A stretch of DNA of 64,000 bases, taken from positions 34,323,059-34,387,058 of the forward strand of contig NC_066313.1 of assembly GCF_022539315.1 (NCBI RefSeq), written 5' to 3'. Shown here in pieces: positions 33,771 through 47,593 of this stretch (positions are counted from its first letter, which is position 1; each line of letters opens with the position of its first letter). This DNA is from Serinus canaria. Taxonomy: Eukaryota; Chordata; Aves; Passeriformes; Fringillidae. The translations under genes and the position numbers were made by a program. The notes under the pieces are model-generated. The model was not told where the DNA came from and did no database searches. It was given only the letters and a program-made list of their open reading frames with translations.

Positions 33771-35867
33771 CCTTTGTCTGTGATGACCCAGCCCCCATAA
33801 TTCCCCTTTGTTTTCTACTTCACTGCTTTGGACTGCAGTATTTAATGTCAGGACCCTGCTGTAAGCACCTACACAAGTGACCTATCACCTCCCTCCAGAT
33901 TCCTGTTCCCACTGTTCCTTTACATGAAACTGCTATTTTTTTCTTAAGTCTGTAGCCTCTGCCAATCAAAGTAAGATACTGCAGATAACCAAAATAAGAT
34001 ACTTCAGAAGCATCAGCCTCTATTTATTTACTCTTTATTGTCTATGACTTAGATCACAGATACTTGGGATGTGTATTCTGTGCTCTGTGTTTGAGTATCA
34101 CCATAAATAATGCTGTTCCATCCATGCCTCCAGCTCTTGCACAGCATGGGAAAAATAATGTCACTTATCAGTGCAGGCAAAATAAATGGTTAACAACTGG
34201 TAAGTGTAATAAATATGCTTTGAGGACTTGTCTTTTTCCAGTACTGTCCATTGAGCCAGAGCTTCCCCACTTAATTAACTTTTGTTGGGTTTTGTTGCTG
34301 CTTGGTGTAAAGATGCATTTTTTAAAACAACCTCTCCAGGATGAAAAGGTACTAGGAATTAGAGATCTGGGAATTCCATCTGAAAGAAAGCAATTGCATA
34401 AACGTCTCATCTTCAAAGGTCTAAAGGCAATTGATACCAAGGGATTGGATTAGCCTTTGGAGACCTGAAGCTGGTCATTGATTGGAGTCACTCATCTGGA
34501 TCAGCTAGCCCACCTATTTATGAACTTCTTTGAATTATGGTCTTAGTCATTAAAAAATTTCTGACTGACTGGCGCTAGAGGTGAAACCAACCCCAAATCT
34601 TGTCAAATCCCTAGTGTTTGGAGGCCATTAAATGTCTCCTTTTACACATAGATTTTAAATTCTTTGTTCTGATTCTTGCTCTTCAGAGGTGCTTGTAGAA
34701 GCTTTCCTGTGTAATGGAACTGATTACACTGAAAATCAAGTCAGATAAGTCTGTGAGCTTCTCACTTTCTGTAGTGCTCCAGCTGGGCAGAAAATCAATG
34801 TTCTTAGCAGCGACAGCAGTGACACACATTTGGATTAGGCAAGTATGTTCTAATCTGCAAATGAAAAATGAGCTGTATGCTGAAATTTTCATCTCAGTAT
34901 GAACTAAATCTATGTGAAGGAATAGAAACTTTTTAGTCCTTAATAGAAATGAAAGGAGGAAAAAAACTTTATTGTCTTTTAGATTCTCTTTGTTCAACTG
35001 ATTTCATAATTTGATTATACATATCATACTGAATCATGTATTCCTTAATAATAATACCTGCCCTGAAACTGTCTATGAACAGTTTATGTCAAAAAGTGAG
35101 AAAAATACTCACAAATCACTGGAGATGATTACAATGGCTAATGGCTTCATGCATTTTCTGTTACAGGGATAAATGTAGCCTAATATCCTACTACGCAGGA
35201 TTCATCAAAGCAAATGAGGATATTTTAACAGCCAAATTCATAACTGGTGCATAGGTGAAGTCAGTTATTACTTATATTTCAGCCATATCTTCCTGTAATT
35301 ATTTTCTTACTGAATAAACTTGACTATACTGTTAATCATTCTTTGTGACAACACAACTGGATTAGAGAGAACAATTAATTTTGTTTTCCACTAATATAAT
35401 GGTTACTGCCTTTTATACACATTCATTTTATAATGACCTTGTCTATTAACATCAACTCCATGTTTATCTTTTCATCTTTATTCCAAGAAGTAAAGAATTG
35501 CTTGACTTTTGATGTAAAAAATAGGTTTTGATTTCTCTCCAGCATTTCTCAATAACCTAATCTCATTAATTTTAATGCTAAGAAACACCTGTAGCTTAAT
35601 TTTTTAGTGTGTTTGAGGTTTTTATTATTTTTTTTAATGCAGCTTCTGGAGAACACCATGTATTTAGTTAAATAAAAAAAAAAGGACCTAGTCCTGTTTT
35701 CTCACCAGGTGAAATCAGAACCAAAACTAATTTCTCATCATGCAGAAACTCTTAGGACAGACTGTGGAACATTTATGACCACTGAGGGCAAGTATCATCT
35801 TTACAATTGTGAAGTCTGAACTGCGGGAATTTAGGGCTCACAATTTTGACTGTTCAAAATAAATAAA

Positions 35868-35912
35868 TAGTAATATAGAAAAGACATGGTAATAGTAATA
35901 TTGAAAAGACAT
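35868..35912. repeat. Direct duplication, 20-base copies, period 25
   Basis: TAGTAATATAGAAAAGACAT (35868-35887) recurs at 35893-35912 with one mismatch. It is intronic. Confidence 0.85.
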
Positions 35913-37131
35913 AACTTTCAAATTCATATGGGTGATAGGAAATGAGGCAGAAACAACAACTACCATGCCAATTCAAACATTCATGGTAATTTTGATCTTA
36001 AATTCACAGCATCAAATGTCTCACTCCTGAAATTCTCAGTGAGTACATTTATGTCTTTCTTGCTGGTTAATCCACAGGAAATTCTACAACTACAATTAAC
36101 GTTTTTGCCCTACAGCAAAAGAGAGAATTAAAGCTTTTATAATCTGGTTTTAATTATTTTACTGTACGCATCATGGTCCAGCCCATGCCATGCTTTATTA
36201 AAATAAAACTGAAGAAAAGGAAATTAGAGCTATCTATTTGGGAAAAAAGCCTTCTTCTCTATTCATGTTTTGCAAATCAGAAGATTTGGTTTTTTGCACC
36301 TTTTTTTGTTTCTTTGACATTCCTAGGTTTCAGGAACCTGTTTGAGTTGCAGTTCTTTGTGGGAAATCTTCCAGCCATGAGTGATGTTGTTGTTCAAACC
36401 AAACAATTCAAGCTTAATGATTGTCTTATATCCATGACTGGTGAATTCGTGTATAAAATAACATGTACTTGCACCCTCATGATAGTTTTTCTGTGGTGGT
36501 GAATTTTATTTTAGGTGCTATAAAAGACTCTTCAGGCACTTACATTTCATACTTCCAATCTTTCATATAAAACATAAATTTCATTATCACATTGTTGTTA
36601 AAAGGTAAGTTAAAAAAGAATCAACAAAAATCAAATTGAAATATTTTTTACATGGCACACTGATGGAAACCTGCATCCTGCTATGCCCTCTTCATTGACA
36701 TCTCAGGGAACAGGTCTACATTATCATGGGGAAATCAATGAAGTTTGCTGCTCAATATGCAGTAGCTGTCAATAGTGCAAATAAAACCTGTTTCAAACTG
36801 TGTTGGAAGGGTAACAGAACAAAAATAATGGGGGAAAGTGAGTTGAGTGTGGAAGGTGTACACCGAGATTTTGGGGTTCCTAGATTCAATTTACATCTCA
36901 CTCACAAACTTCCCCTGAGACCTTGTCCAAATCAGAAGAAAGAATTTAAGATCATTAAGTAGGATTTTGGTATGAGTTTGTGTTGTGTAAATCCAAGAGT
37001 CTGATCCTGTAAGATACTTCTTGGTCTCATGGGTGTGTGGAAGATATTCACTTTTTGATGAGGGAAGAACCCTGTGGGTTTAGAGCTGTGGTTGGACTAA
37101 CCCCAGCACAGCACAACATTATCCCCAACTG

Positions 37132-37166
37132 TGCCAGAATACCAGAATACAAGAATATCAGAATAC
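37132..37166. repeat. Short degenerate tandem repeat (CAGAATA-like unit)
   Basis: Four imperfect copies of an 8-10 base unit around CCAGAATAC, ACAAGAATA and TCAGAATAC occur in succession in the GRM5 intron. Confidence 0.7.
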
Positions 37167-38054
37167 AATGGTATGAGTGACTTCTCAAGGGTCAGAAACA
37201 GTTTAAAATTTGCCCAGATAGTTTCAGAGAAGGAGAAGGGGCTTGTGAAACAGCCCTCCTAGCCTCAAAGGAAGGACTCTGAACCTGGGGTTTTCTCGCT
37301 GACGCATTGAGTCGTTGGTTCCTGCTGTGTCTCTTGCCATTTGACTGGTGCCACAGGTCCCCAAACCCTTTGGAATGCAAGACATGGGTGCCAGTTCACA
37401 GCCTAGACAACATTAGTACTGCTTGGCATCTCATGAAATAATGAGCAATTAACAGAAGTAATAAATAAAAAAAAGCACCCTACTAAACCCCAGAAAAATG
37501 TACCACATCTCTCTGTAGTGCAGAAATGACAATATGTGTTAGTTTTTGTTAAAATTAGTACAATTGAATGAAATTAATCAGCTTAAAATGGCATATCCTG
37601 AAATGACCCATGGCTGAAAGAAAACCTAATGACACCTTTCAAATCACCTTTTTTCTGAAGTTCATAAATACTTATCTCTGCCATAAGGGCTTCAGATAAC
37701 TTTTAGTATATTAGCTCTCTCATTGCTTTTGTGAGCCAAAGCAATATGATTAGCTTTTTTTCTGAAAAGGTACATTTAACTTTGTGTTGCAGCATTTTTG
37801 AAAGTGTTTATATGCCTATAGAGGTGGAGTAGCAACAAGTTTTTCAAATACAGAGACTAGTTAGGTACTGAAGCTCTATCTGTTTCTTTAGAAATCTGAA
37901 CATTTAAAAATGTGCTTTTTATCATTTTGAAAACCACAAGCATTGCAATTACAGCTTCTTTTCCTTCCAATCCAACTCACTATTTCACCAGACCGTGCTG
38001 CATCAGACCAGACCTTCATTCACATTGTTTCACTCAGCAGAAGCAATAAATTCA

Positions 38055-38357
<303 letters not shown>

Positions 38358-40231
38358 TTAACATTGAAGATCAGAGCCTAAGAGCACACACACTAGAAGT
38401 TGTGGTTCTGAGTGGAGTCTTGTAAAGTACCTGTAATTCTTCTAGAGGATGAATTTTACTTACATTTCCTTGACAACAGCACCTTCTACTTAAATTTTCT
38501 ATTCCACATCCTCCACGTTGGGTAATTGAAACAATGTTAAAAATCACAGATCCTGAAATCTGCTGTGTGTAAGTGCATCTCTGCATCAATGAACCTCACT
38601 GAGGGGAGAAAACCTTGGGTCCAGAGTTTCCCTGGCACTGGGTTGGCACAACTCTTACCTGAGAGGGCGTGACTTTGAGGACAGGACCTCTCACAGTGCA
38701 AAGGGCAGGACTGTGTTGCAGACCATGTCCCTACTTCTTGATGGAGCACAGAACAAGGAGCCAGAAGCAAGTCTTGAATGGGCTGGCACTGCTCGGGCAG
38801 AAACACCAGCACAGAGACAACATGGCATTGCATCTGAAGCAATTAATCCTTTCTGCAGACATGGCTAATGAAGCTAGGCAGAGCATTATGCAGATCCAGG
38901 TGTTGCTCCTATTTCTTTGTTGCTTGTGGCTGGAGCTTTATGGAGTTGTGTGATACTGTACTGCACACAGAATTTTAATCCCTTTCTGTTAACATTTCAG
39001 TTTGTAACACTCAAACCGCAAGGAGACAGAGGCAACTGAAAACCCTACTCAAACAGAATGTCACAAACATTCAGGGTAATTTCCCTCTCCCCATTTTCAC
39101 AATGGATTTTCCCGGAAGTACTGCCATTTATGAAGTTTCACTCAATCCTAAAAGTGTACCTATCTCATTAGAACTTTTCAGATTACTTCTCTTTCATCAT
39201 GAACACGATATTTCAGTTTTTCAAAAGTCAGATACTTGGAGAAGAATCTCAGATTAGCATTTTTCCACTCTCTAAAAAGTCACTGATGTTGACTGTAGAG
39301 AGTACCTTTAAATCATAAAAGTAGAATTATTGAAGGATAGAAAATAAGCTCAATTTATTTTAAATCTTCATGATTGGTTTAAAGCCAGCCCTTCTTTAAG
39401 TTAGTCACACTTTAAGTGATGTTGGTGACCTTTATGTGTGTGGATCTGTTGTTCTCTTTTGATCATTCACTACCTGTCCAAAAATTTCTTCTGTACTGCA
39501 GAGCAGGCAGGAATCCTGCTGCAGACACCTGGTCCCCAGCACATTCCTTCCTTATGCTGGGCATTCAGCTGTCCACACAGAGCAAACACACCCCCAGAGA
39601 GTTACTCCTGCACAAAACACCATTTCAGCAGAGCCTGGACTCTTGACTATGTCTTCCTAGCACAGCTGCAATGTCAGTAAATAGCAGCTTCACCAGGGGG
39701 AAAAACATTTCCAGTGTCTGGAATCAAAATGAAAGAACCATTAAATATGCTTCAGATTTCAAATGCTCTGATTTACTTAGCACAGAAGAGTAAAATATGC
39801 ATTCACAAAAGGAGAAAGATGAACATTGCTGTTTAGCTCGGGTATAACATTTGGGAAATTTACCTTCCAGCTTAGGGATTAACACAGGTGTTAATGTTCC
39901 CAACTGCACTCAAGAGGCTCAGTAAGACAAACAGCTCCCACTTCCACCAGGAATGTTTAGTGGACAGAATTAAAAACTGTTCTGGGTTGTTTTGTGATAA
40001 AAGCCACAGAAGGTGTTTTATATTTATGACTGATTTAACCTTTCCTTTAAAAGATTCATCTTGTTCTTTGGCAAGTTTTTAAAGCAGTTTTATCCACCCT
40101 CATGAAACCTGACAAGTTTTTGAATGCAGGAAGTAATAGGCTTTGTAGTGTGGGATCATTTTTTAAACTGGGTAGAATTTGAAAGAATTGAAGCCATGCT
40201 GTCAGTATCCCAGCTTTATGAGTTGTCTCAT

Positions 40232-40260
40232 AAAAAAAAACAAAAAAAAAAAACCAAAAA
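40232..40260. repeat. A-rich simple repeat
   Basis: Two A-runs separated by single C bases give an A-rich tract of about 29 bases, continuing into CCAAAA-type sequence. It has no clear retroposon body upstream. Confidence 0.75.
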
Positions 40261-40959
40261 GCCAACAAACCAAAACTAGAAAAAAGCCTGTTTTCTTGTA
40301 ATTAATTTATTTATTATTTTCAAATGAGTTGATTTGTAGATCTAATCCAGAAGGGTGCTATAAAATTTACAGAATTACTTTATGGTTAGCTACCCGTCTA
40401 AGAAGATTTGCAACAGAGATACCATTTTATACCTTTAAATTATTAAAAAATATGGAAGTGACAACTTTTTAATGACAATTACGTAATCCTCCTTCTCAAC
40501 CTTTCTGCAGGAGAGCTTCTTAATTCAACAGAGATGCTTCTCATTCAAATAAGTATTTCAGCTTAGCTTCTTGGGCTAAAGGTGTTTAGGAATATTCCAT
40601 AAAACCTACTCAAAGTGTGTGTTGTACAGAAAACAATGTAGAGATAACAAAGCCTCAGATGGACAATGTGGAAAAGCAATTGTTAAATTACTATCCCAAA
40701 ATTGTTGAAAGTGGAGTATTCTACAGGGTAGAATGATTGTTTAAAAAATCTAGTTGTTAGTTTCAGAGGTGAAGGGTGAACCAAAAAGTGAGATGATCTA
40801 GAAAACAGGCTTGACTGAATCAGCTGAAGATTTATAGCCTAAAGAACCAAACACAATACTTGGAAAGACATGTCCTATTTGTCTTCGGGTACATCAAAAC
40901 CATCAGCTAAAAGATCACAAGTTGTTTATCATATTGAGATAAGCATTCAGGACTTAAAC

Positions 40960-41215
40960 TGAAAAGAGAATGACTCAGACACCAGGAAATTTTCCTCACA
41001 GCAAAGAGAATGAGGAACTAGAATAGCTTGAAGTGAAAACTCTGAGGGGTGTCAGAGAGCAAGACAGACAAGCATCCATCTGATATAAATGTCCCTGCCT
41101 TGGTGAAAGGATGGCAGTAGGCTATCTGACTTCTTGACATCTACTATGCATTAGTAGTTGCTGAGATTTGACATATGTCTGGAAATAATGATTCTGTAAA
41201 ACCCAGAAGGTTAGA
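40960..41215 (+). mobile_element. Probable very old CR1 LINE fragment
   Basis: In order, the stretch has CAGGAAATTTTCCTCACAGC, a GGAACTAGAATAGCTTGAAG-like block, ATAAATGTCCCTGCCTTGGT, CTATCTGACTTCTTGACATC and a terminal AATGATTCTGTA. These correspond to successive CR1 3' blocks, but with heavy divergence and small insertions. Its borders are uncertain and it could begin as early as about 40790. Confidence 0.5.
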
Positions 41216-42506
41216 AAAAAAATTCAAAGAAAGTTAAAACAATAACTCTCCTTCACAGCTCCCCCAGCTTTTCGTAATGTTTTGCCTTAGTTATTTTTTC
41301 ATTATTGTATTTTTTCTCTCTCTGTAGTTGCTACGGGGAGCAACAAGGAAGAGAAATTTATTGAGGCTAAATGATGTGTTAAGCTATGCACAGAGCTAAT
41401 TCCAATGATGCAGTCAGGGTAGGCAGGAATGTACACTGGGTCAGAATTACTCTAAATGAAAATGAAACTGTTTTATCTCTCTTTTCTTGGGTGAAAAGAA
41501 GGTTTTTACATCTAATACCCAAATAACACTATCTCAGTATAATTAAGATAATCCTTAGAGGTTTTAAAACAGAAAAGAAATTCTACATTCCCTGATTTAG
41601 ACATTTTGGTTGACAGTCTGACTTAAAAACAGGTCGGGCAACATAAGGCCACTTTCTCAGTTTTGAATACCCATAGCACTAATTCTGTAATATTGGCCTT
41701 ATATGGAAGTCTTGTGTCTTATATAGTCAAAATGACCTTTGTCATGGGACGTGAAACTCCAAAACCAACGAGTCAACAGTAAGATATCATATTTGAACAA
41801 CTACAAAATTATTTGCCCAAACTGATATGCCTACACACTAAATAGACACAGATTTAATTTTTAAGTATTACAAGTCTTTTACACTTGTTTAAGAAATTTC
41901 TAAAATCTCAGTTATAGGGTTTATAATACTGATTTCAGTGAAAGTTTTCAGATTCTTGAGAAACCTTTCAAAGAAGTAGGCAAAATCTGCTACTTCTTAG
42001 GGACAGCTGGACTAAAAAAGTTTCAGACTGGAAAATCCTATGCTGAAAAAGAGATTAAATAAATATTATGATTGACCATTTTTCTATTCAGTACCAGAAT
42101 ATCCTTCAAGGACAATTTCAGATTTAAGTACTCCTAAACAATGTCAATGCCTGTTGTGATTTTGTTTCATTCCAGTATTCTGACAGAGTTGGAACTTTGC
42201 TGTTCTGAGAATCTAATTACAGAAAACAACACACAACCTTTGATTTGAAGACCATTTGTCCTCCTCAAAATTTAGCAAGAGTGTATGTTGGATAATACAA
42301 GAAGGGCAGAACAAAGAGGCACACAGTGCAAATTGAAACTACTGCAACCCTTTCCAGTCACTAATTTGTGAATGTTTGGAAACCAACTCCTTTTAGTTTT
42401 ATTGTACTAATAAATTAAGCAACAGTGAGTTCCAAATATGACTTTTTTGACTATTGGAGATATTTTTGTTAGCTGCTCACTTTAAAAAAAAAAAAGGTTG
42501 TCATTG

Positions 42507-42590
42507 ATAAGCTATCAAGATATCAGGTATATATTATCAGGATCTATCAGGTATTATTAGGAATAGACTATCAAGATATAAAGATTTTTT
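42507..42590. repeat. Degenerate ATCAGG/ATCAAGAT repeats beside a microsatellite
   Basis: CTATCAAGATAT occurs twice, and ATCAGGTAT-like units recur between the copies, forming an imperfect minisatellite-like patch immediately before the CTAA array. Confidence 0.65.
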
Positions 42591-42594
42591 TGGG

Positions 42595-42613
42595 AACTAA
42601 CTAACTAACTACC

Positions 42614-42665
<52 letters not shown>
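42595..42665. repeat. CTAA tetranucleotide microsatellite, about 17 units
   Basis: An almost pure array of AACT/CTAA units with one interruption (ACC) near its start. Long pure tetranucleotide arrays of this kind are usually length-polymorphic. Confidence 0.97.
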
Positions 42666-43681
42666 GGGATGGTGCAGTTGTCTGCTCTAGTTCAGGGTGG
42701 GAGAAGGTAGCAGGGAGATGTCTAATGCTAAGCCAGCTACAACTGCAATCTGCTGGATGTCCAGGACACCAGCTGGAGGTGATGTTCCTGCAGAAGCTCC
42801 TCCCCATGTTACCTTGTGCCCTGTCTTTTTACAGCAGTTCTTTAGAGCACAGAAAGCTGCAGAGATGTCCCATGGTTTGGTCCATTAAGTGGTTCACTAG
42901 ACTGAAAAAAGTTTTCAGCTCTTGGCTCTGGACAAATTATGATCAGTAAAACGTTGTGAGTTAGTACCAGTGAGCTGGCAAACATAGCTTTAGGATTCCT
43001 GTGAAAACCATCTGGAAAATTCAGCACACATTCTAAACCTCTGCTTCTAAGATTAGACAAAATACTGAGAGACACAGGTGTACAACAAAAATAGACTCCC
43101 TTTTGTGAACTGTTCCACTTATTTTCTATGTTGAAAATGCAGCAGGGTCTTGGAATCAGTTGAGCTGATTTCTTTTTCTCTGAAGTCCCTTTCAAGCTAT
43201 AGCTAACATTATTACAGTTAATGAGTGCATTCATTAGGCTGTAGACTGGTCCCTTTTTTGTTATGCAAAAATCTGTTTGCAGGCAGGCCACATAATGATG
43301 GAAACTGCTGTTCTGCCCACATCTATAATCACTCTCCTGCCAAAAATCTGACCGATAGCACTTGAAAATATATTTCTCCACCTGTGTAGGAGTTTTTGTC
43401 TAAGTGGCTTTGAAATTAATTTCACTCTACTTCTCTGCTCTTCCAAGGTTTTTTCCCATGTATTTTAAAAGCTCTAACAGTATTAAAGAGTCCTCATGCT
43501 CTTCTCAAAGCACTATGGGTCTTGCAAAGGTAAATTTGTTTGGTTAATACTGAGGGAAGGGTGGCATTGCTTTTGCTGAGCTGCTGTAAACTGATGCATT
43601 TAGATGAGCTCTTTTTATAATAACTGTGCATGCAATGAGTTCTTGTTTTGCTGCCTGGCTTTTTTTAGATTGCAGATCCTC

Positions 43682-43694
43682 TTTTTTTTTTTTT
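43682..43694. repeat. T homopolymer run
   Basis: A pure T-run of about 13 bases in the GRM5 intron. Confidence 0.85.
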
Positions 43695-44858
43695 CTTCCT
43701 TTTCATGCATATTATAAAGAAAAATAAATTTAAGGGTAATTCAAACAAAAAATATTACTTGATTATTTTTAGGCAATTTGGCCCTCAGTTTTCTACAATA
43801 TGATAGCTAGAAGTAGCTATGCAATGAATTTGGCTGATACCTTACACAGGGGATTACTGGTACTAATTACTTGCTGGCAATCCAAACTTCCCCAAGCTGA
43901 GAAAGGTTGTGATGGCAACTTGAGGGATGGTAGCCTATAGCAACATCTAATTTGCATGAAAACAGAGAGTTTTGCAGCTGTGCTCATCTGTAGTTCAGAG
44001 CTGCAATGTAATTCAGCCCGACTGTATTCGGGTGTGCAAAAAAAGTACACTTCCCAATGTGTGATTCCTATTTATTTATGCTTGAAAGGTGTCAAAGCTG
44101 ACCATTTTAACTAAAGTTGTATCTGTACATATGAGGTGCCCTCTAAATTGAGGGGAAATTTACCTGAAACTCCTGAAAACACCAAGAACACTCAAATTGT
44201 GCAGTATGCTCTCTTGATTCTCAAATAATTCTTTCATGAGGAGAAGGAAAATATTTGACTACTTCCAAGAAGAAAGGAATTTTGGATGGCTAGAAAATTT
44301 GGGTTTTTTTTGGGATCAAATGCAAAGTTGTGCTACAATGGAAGTCCCTTACATTTTTGTTATGTTCACTCTAGATCAATTACTTGTAAAGGCTTTCATG
44401 TTTGTCTAGACTAAGTAAACCCAGTTTTATCCAACTTTCCTCTGATGAGCTGATTTCTAAATTTGCTTTCATTCAGGGTGTCATTCTTCCTGAAGTGCCA
44501 GCTGGTCCTTGTCTCTACAGACTCAGTGCTACCTGGGGATGCTCTGATAATGCTGGCAGTGTCAGGGATGTGACCTGGGTGCTGCTGTCAGTGAGAATCC
44601 AAATGAGAGCTCTGTGGGCTAAAGATGAGAGGCCAGTGATGGGGTGTCTTTTTGTGGTATGAATAGACATAGGGATGTCCTATCCCAAGCTAATGCTTGA
44701 TGACATTCCAAGAAGGCAGCTCCCACACTATGTCCAGTCTCCTGGCTATAGTTGCCAGGAGAAACTGATAAACCTCTAACAAGGGGCAGGGAGGGAGGAG
44801 AAAGCAAGTTTGTGATGACAGCTTGTGGTAAAAAAAGGAGTGGAAAGCACTTTTCTTC

Positions 44859-44947
44859 AGATAAGGATGGTTAAAGGAGAATAAAACCATAATTTTAATC
44901 TCTTTTAACCAACCTTAGATAAGGATGGTTAAAAGAGAGTAAAACCA
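44859..44947. repeat. Compound repeat: two direct copies with an inverted copy between them
   Basis: A 31-base block at 44859-44889, starting AGATAAGGATGGTTAAA, recurs at 44917-44947 with two mismatches. Just before the second copy, TCTCTTTTAACCAACCTTA (44899-44917) is the reverse complement of that copy's start (44920-44938) at 18 of 19 positions, leaving almost no loop. This mixed direct and inverted arrangement is typical of a local template-switch event. Confidence 0.9.
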
Positions 44948-47532
44948 AATGAGGGGATGTGCCCTGTAGGAAAACCTAAAATTTCTTTGGGAACTTGCCA
45001 TCAGAAATCAGGACTGCTTCCATCACTGTTTTTTTACCGGGTGAAAAGATTACATCATATCCTTGAAGTGTATTTTCAAATATGGCAGCAGCTTTTCTTT
45101 TCAACAATGTAAATGCTGTTGAGTCATATCTAAAATTCACTCTAAGCTCCTCAAACTGTAAACCTCTCCCAGTGACAGCCTAAAAGCCACCAGTTACATA
45201 ATGTCAGCAACAGCAGAAAAAAAGGAAAGGAAAAAGAATGGTTCATGTCTAAAGCACTTCAATTTCATATGTATGTGAAAATACTGTATATTTTTACTGT
45301 GAAAATACTGATTTTTATCTCCTCCAGAATCCCAAACTTCAGAATAGCTTCAGGGCACCAGAAAGTTGTGTCCATTGCTATATTATGTAATCTACAAAAG
45401 GTATATAAACAAATACCAAAAAAAGTCATGAACAGAAATTGGGGCTTGGCAGAAATGATATGCAAATACTGTCTTGAAATGCTGTCACAAAGCTATTTTC
45501 TTCACATCCCATTCCTCTGGAATGGAAACATCTCTGGGATGACCCTAAATCCAGAAAGATCCTCAGATTGTTCTGCTGCAGAACAGATATATAAACCAGT
45601 GCTGCATTTCTGCTCATGATTGCTCCCATAGATTCACAGGATTCTTCATGACATCAAGTGCACCAGGAGAAAAAAACCCTATTCTGAATGAAATTTTTCT
45701 TATGATAATAATTTACTGAAGCTGCCAGAGATGGAATAATTCCCCACTAGACATCCAGCCACTACTTTTAGGGACATGCAACAACAATCTTTAAGATAAA
45801 TTCAAACACAGGCATATGAATGAACAGATAATTGTGATAGCCTTACTACTTTAAAAATATTTCAGAAATGGGAAAAAAAATGTTTAAGTGAAGCCATTTA
45901 CTTATTTGACAGAAAATGTAATACACATAATCATATGATTTATATATACATACATAATTATTTTTTTCCTATGAGTATGTATTTACAAGATTTTCAGCCT
46001 GAAAAGATGCATGCAATAATCAGCATGCTATAATCTCTCGTGTCTGTACTCCAGCTACTAAGTGCTTTTCTTAACATTTAACAGTTACTAAACTATGCTA
46101 TGAAATATAATTCAAAACAACACTTGAGATGTTACCTCTTATTGTTGTTGCAGAATAACACTTTTAGGAATAAATAACATATATAATGTATAAACAAGGA
46201 GCAGTATGATTGAATCAGTGCAAACTAATATGTCTAGGTATTTCATAGAGAAGTAAACATTAAACAAAAATGAGTTTAAAAGTTGGCCAACACAAAATAA
46301 AATTTAAAGAAACATATTTCTGTAGCTACTCTTAATAGCAATGCATATGTTAACACTATACCTTATTATTTTGGAGGGAATTTGTTTATGACTTATCAGA
46401 AACTTTAGGATGAACCTTTGTACATGGACCAGAAAGGTAAGGGTGGTATGTTACAATACTATTTTAGGACATTTTTTAAAACCATGCCTACCTAGAAAGG
46501 TTGCACTGGTGCAACAGTACAGAGGTAAGCAGAATATTACTTTCTAAAAAGTCTTAAATCTCCAGACTTTGGTGTATACTCTAGTAGACCTAGAGGGGCT
46601 AATATAAAATATCTAGTTGAACAATGCATAGCAAATTCTGCATGTGCAAAGGTTTTTAAATGACAAAAGGCTATGTAGGATTTTTTCAGAGAAAGAATAA
46701 GTAATTTCAAGCTCCTAAATGCAATATTTAGCACACAGTTAATAAAAAATACAAATAAAATAATATTCACAGCCTCCCAGGGAGTTAGTAATTTCAATAA
46801 TTTTTTAACATCCTGTTCAGCAAATGGAGGCAAATACAGCAAAGGAAACCAAGCTAGACCTAGGTAATGACACAAGCAGTGAAAATATCCTGAAATTCTC
46901 CTCCTGCTGCAATCAGCTGAAGTTTTGCCACTGGCATCAGTCAGGACTGCCTCTTGCTCGGATCAAGACATATACCTCTAATTAATTCAGTGCCTGCCCT
47001 CAGACAATATAATGTGTGATGACTAGCTCATGCCATCCACTCATATTGGTATTATCCATGGATATACAGAGAATTGAATTACAGAGCAGCTTTATAAGCC
47101 CTTTATAAGCTCAGTTCAGAATAATTCAGGCGTCACGGGCTATAGGCATGACGTTCTTCTGTCAGCTTTTTGAGGAGGACTCATGACGGTCAGGAAAAGA
47201 ACATCACTAGACAGTCATTGGCTTCAGAGGAAGAAAATGTGTCAAAGACCTTGCAGTCTGACTGCCTCTTGCTCTACAGCATCCAAAGTCACCTTTTTCT
47301 TTTGAAAAGAGTGGGTCATATTGAATGTGCTGATGCCTCAGAGCTATGATGCCATATGTGCATCATCACAAGGTTTGAGAAGTCTGTCGAAGGGATTCGT
47401 CACTGCAGCAAATCACAAATCTTTTACAAGAATCAGAGCACAGGAATATATTTACATCTTGGTGGCACAAACTAATCTGAAACCAGAGTGACTTTCATTG
47501 TTTTATTTCTTAACCTAATTGGCTCTCTTTGA

Positions 47533-47593
47533 AAAACCTGGTCTAGTGGAAGGTGGTTCTTCAAACCCAAGCCATTCTATGATTTTATGATTT
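47533..47593 (+). mobile_element. CR1 LINE 3' tail with internal deletion
   Basis: AACCTGGTCTAGTGGAAGGT joins directly to TTCAAACCCAAGCCATTCTA and TGATTTTATGATTT. Full CR1 copies have about 40 more bases between these two blocks, so this copy has an internal deletion. Plus orientation, antisense to GRM5. Confidence 0.85.

Noticed and set aside
42842..43381. Minus-strand open frame of 179 codons
   Set aside because: It starts at a non-ATG codon, shows no domain or family resemblance, and has no supporting splice or polyA pattern. It is the longest chance ORF in the intron.
46880..46930. Minus-strand GGAGAATTT text considered as the missing upstream GRM5 exon
   Set aside because: The flanking translation does not match the expected residues before GS304, and no donor site fits.
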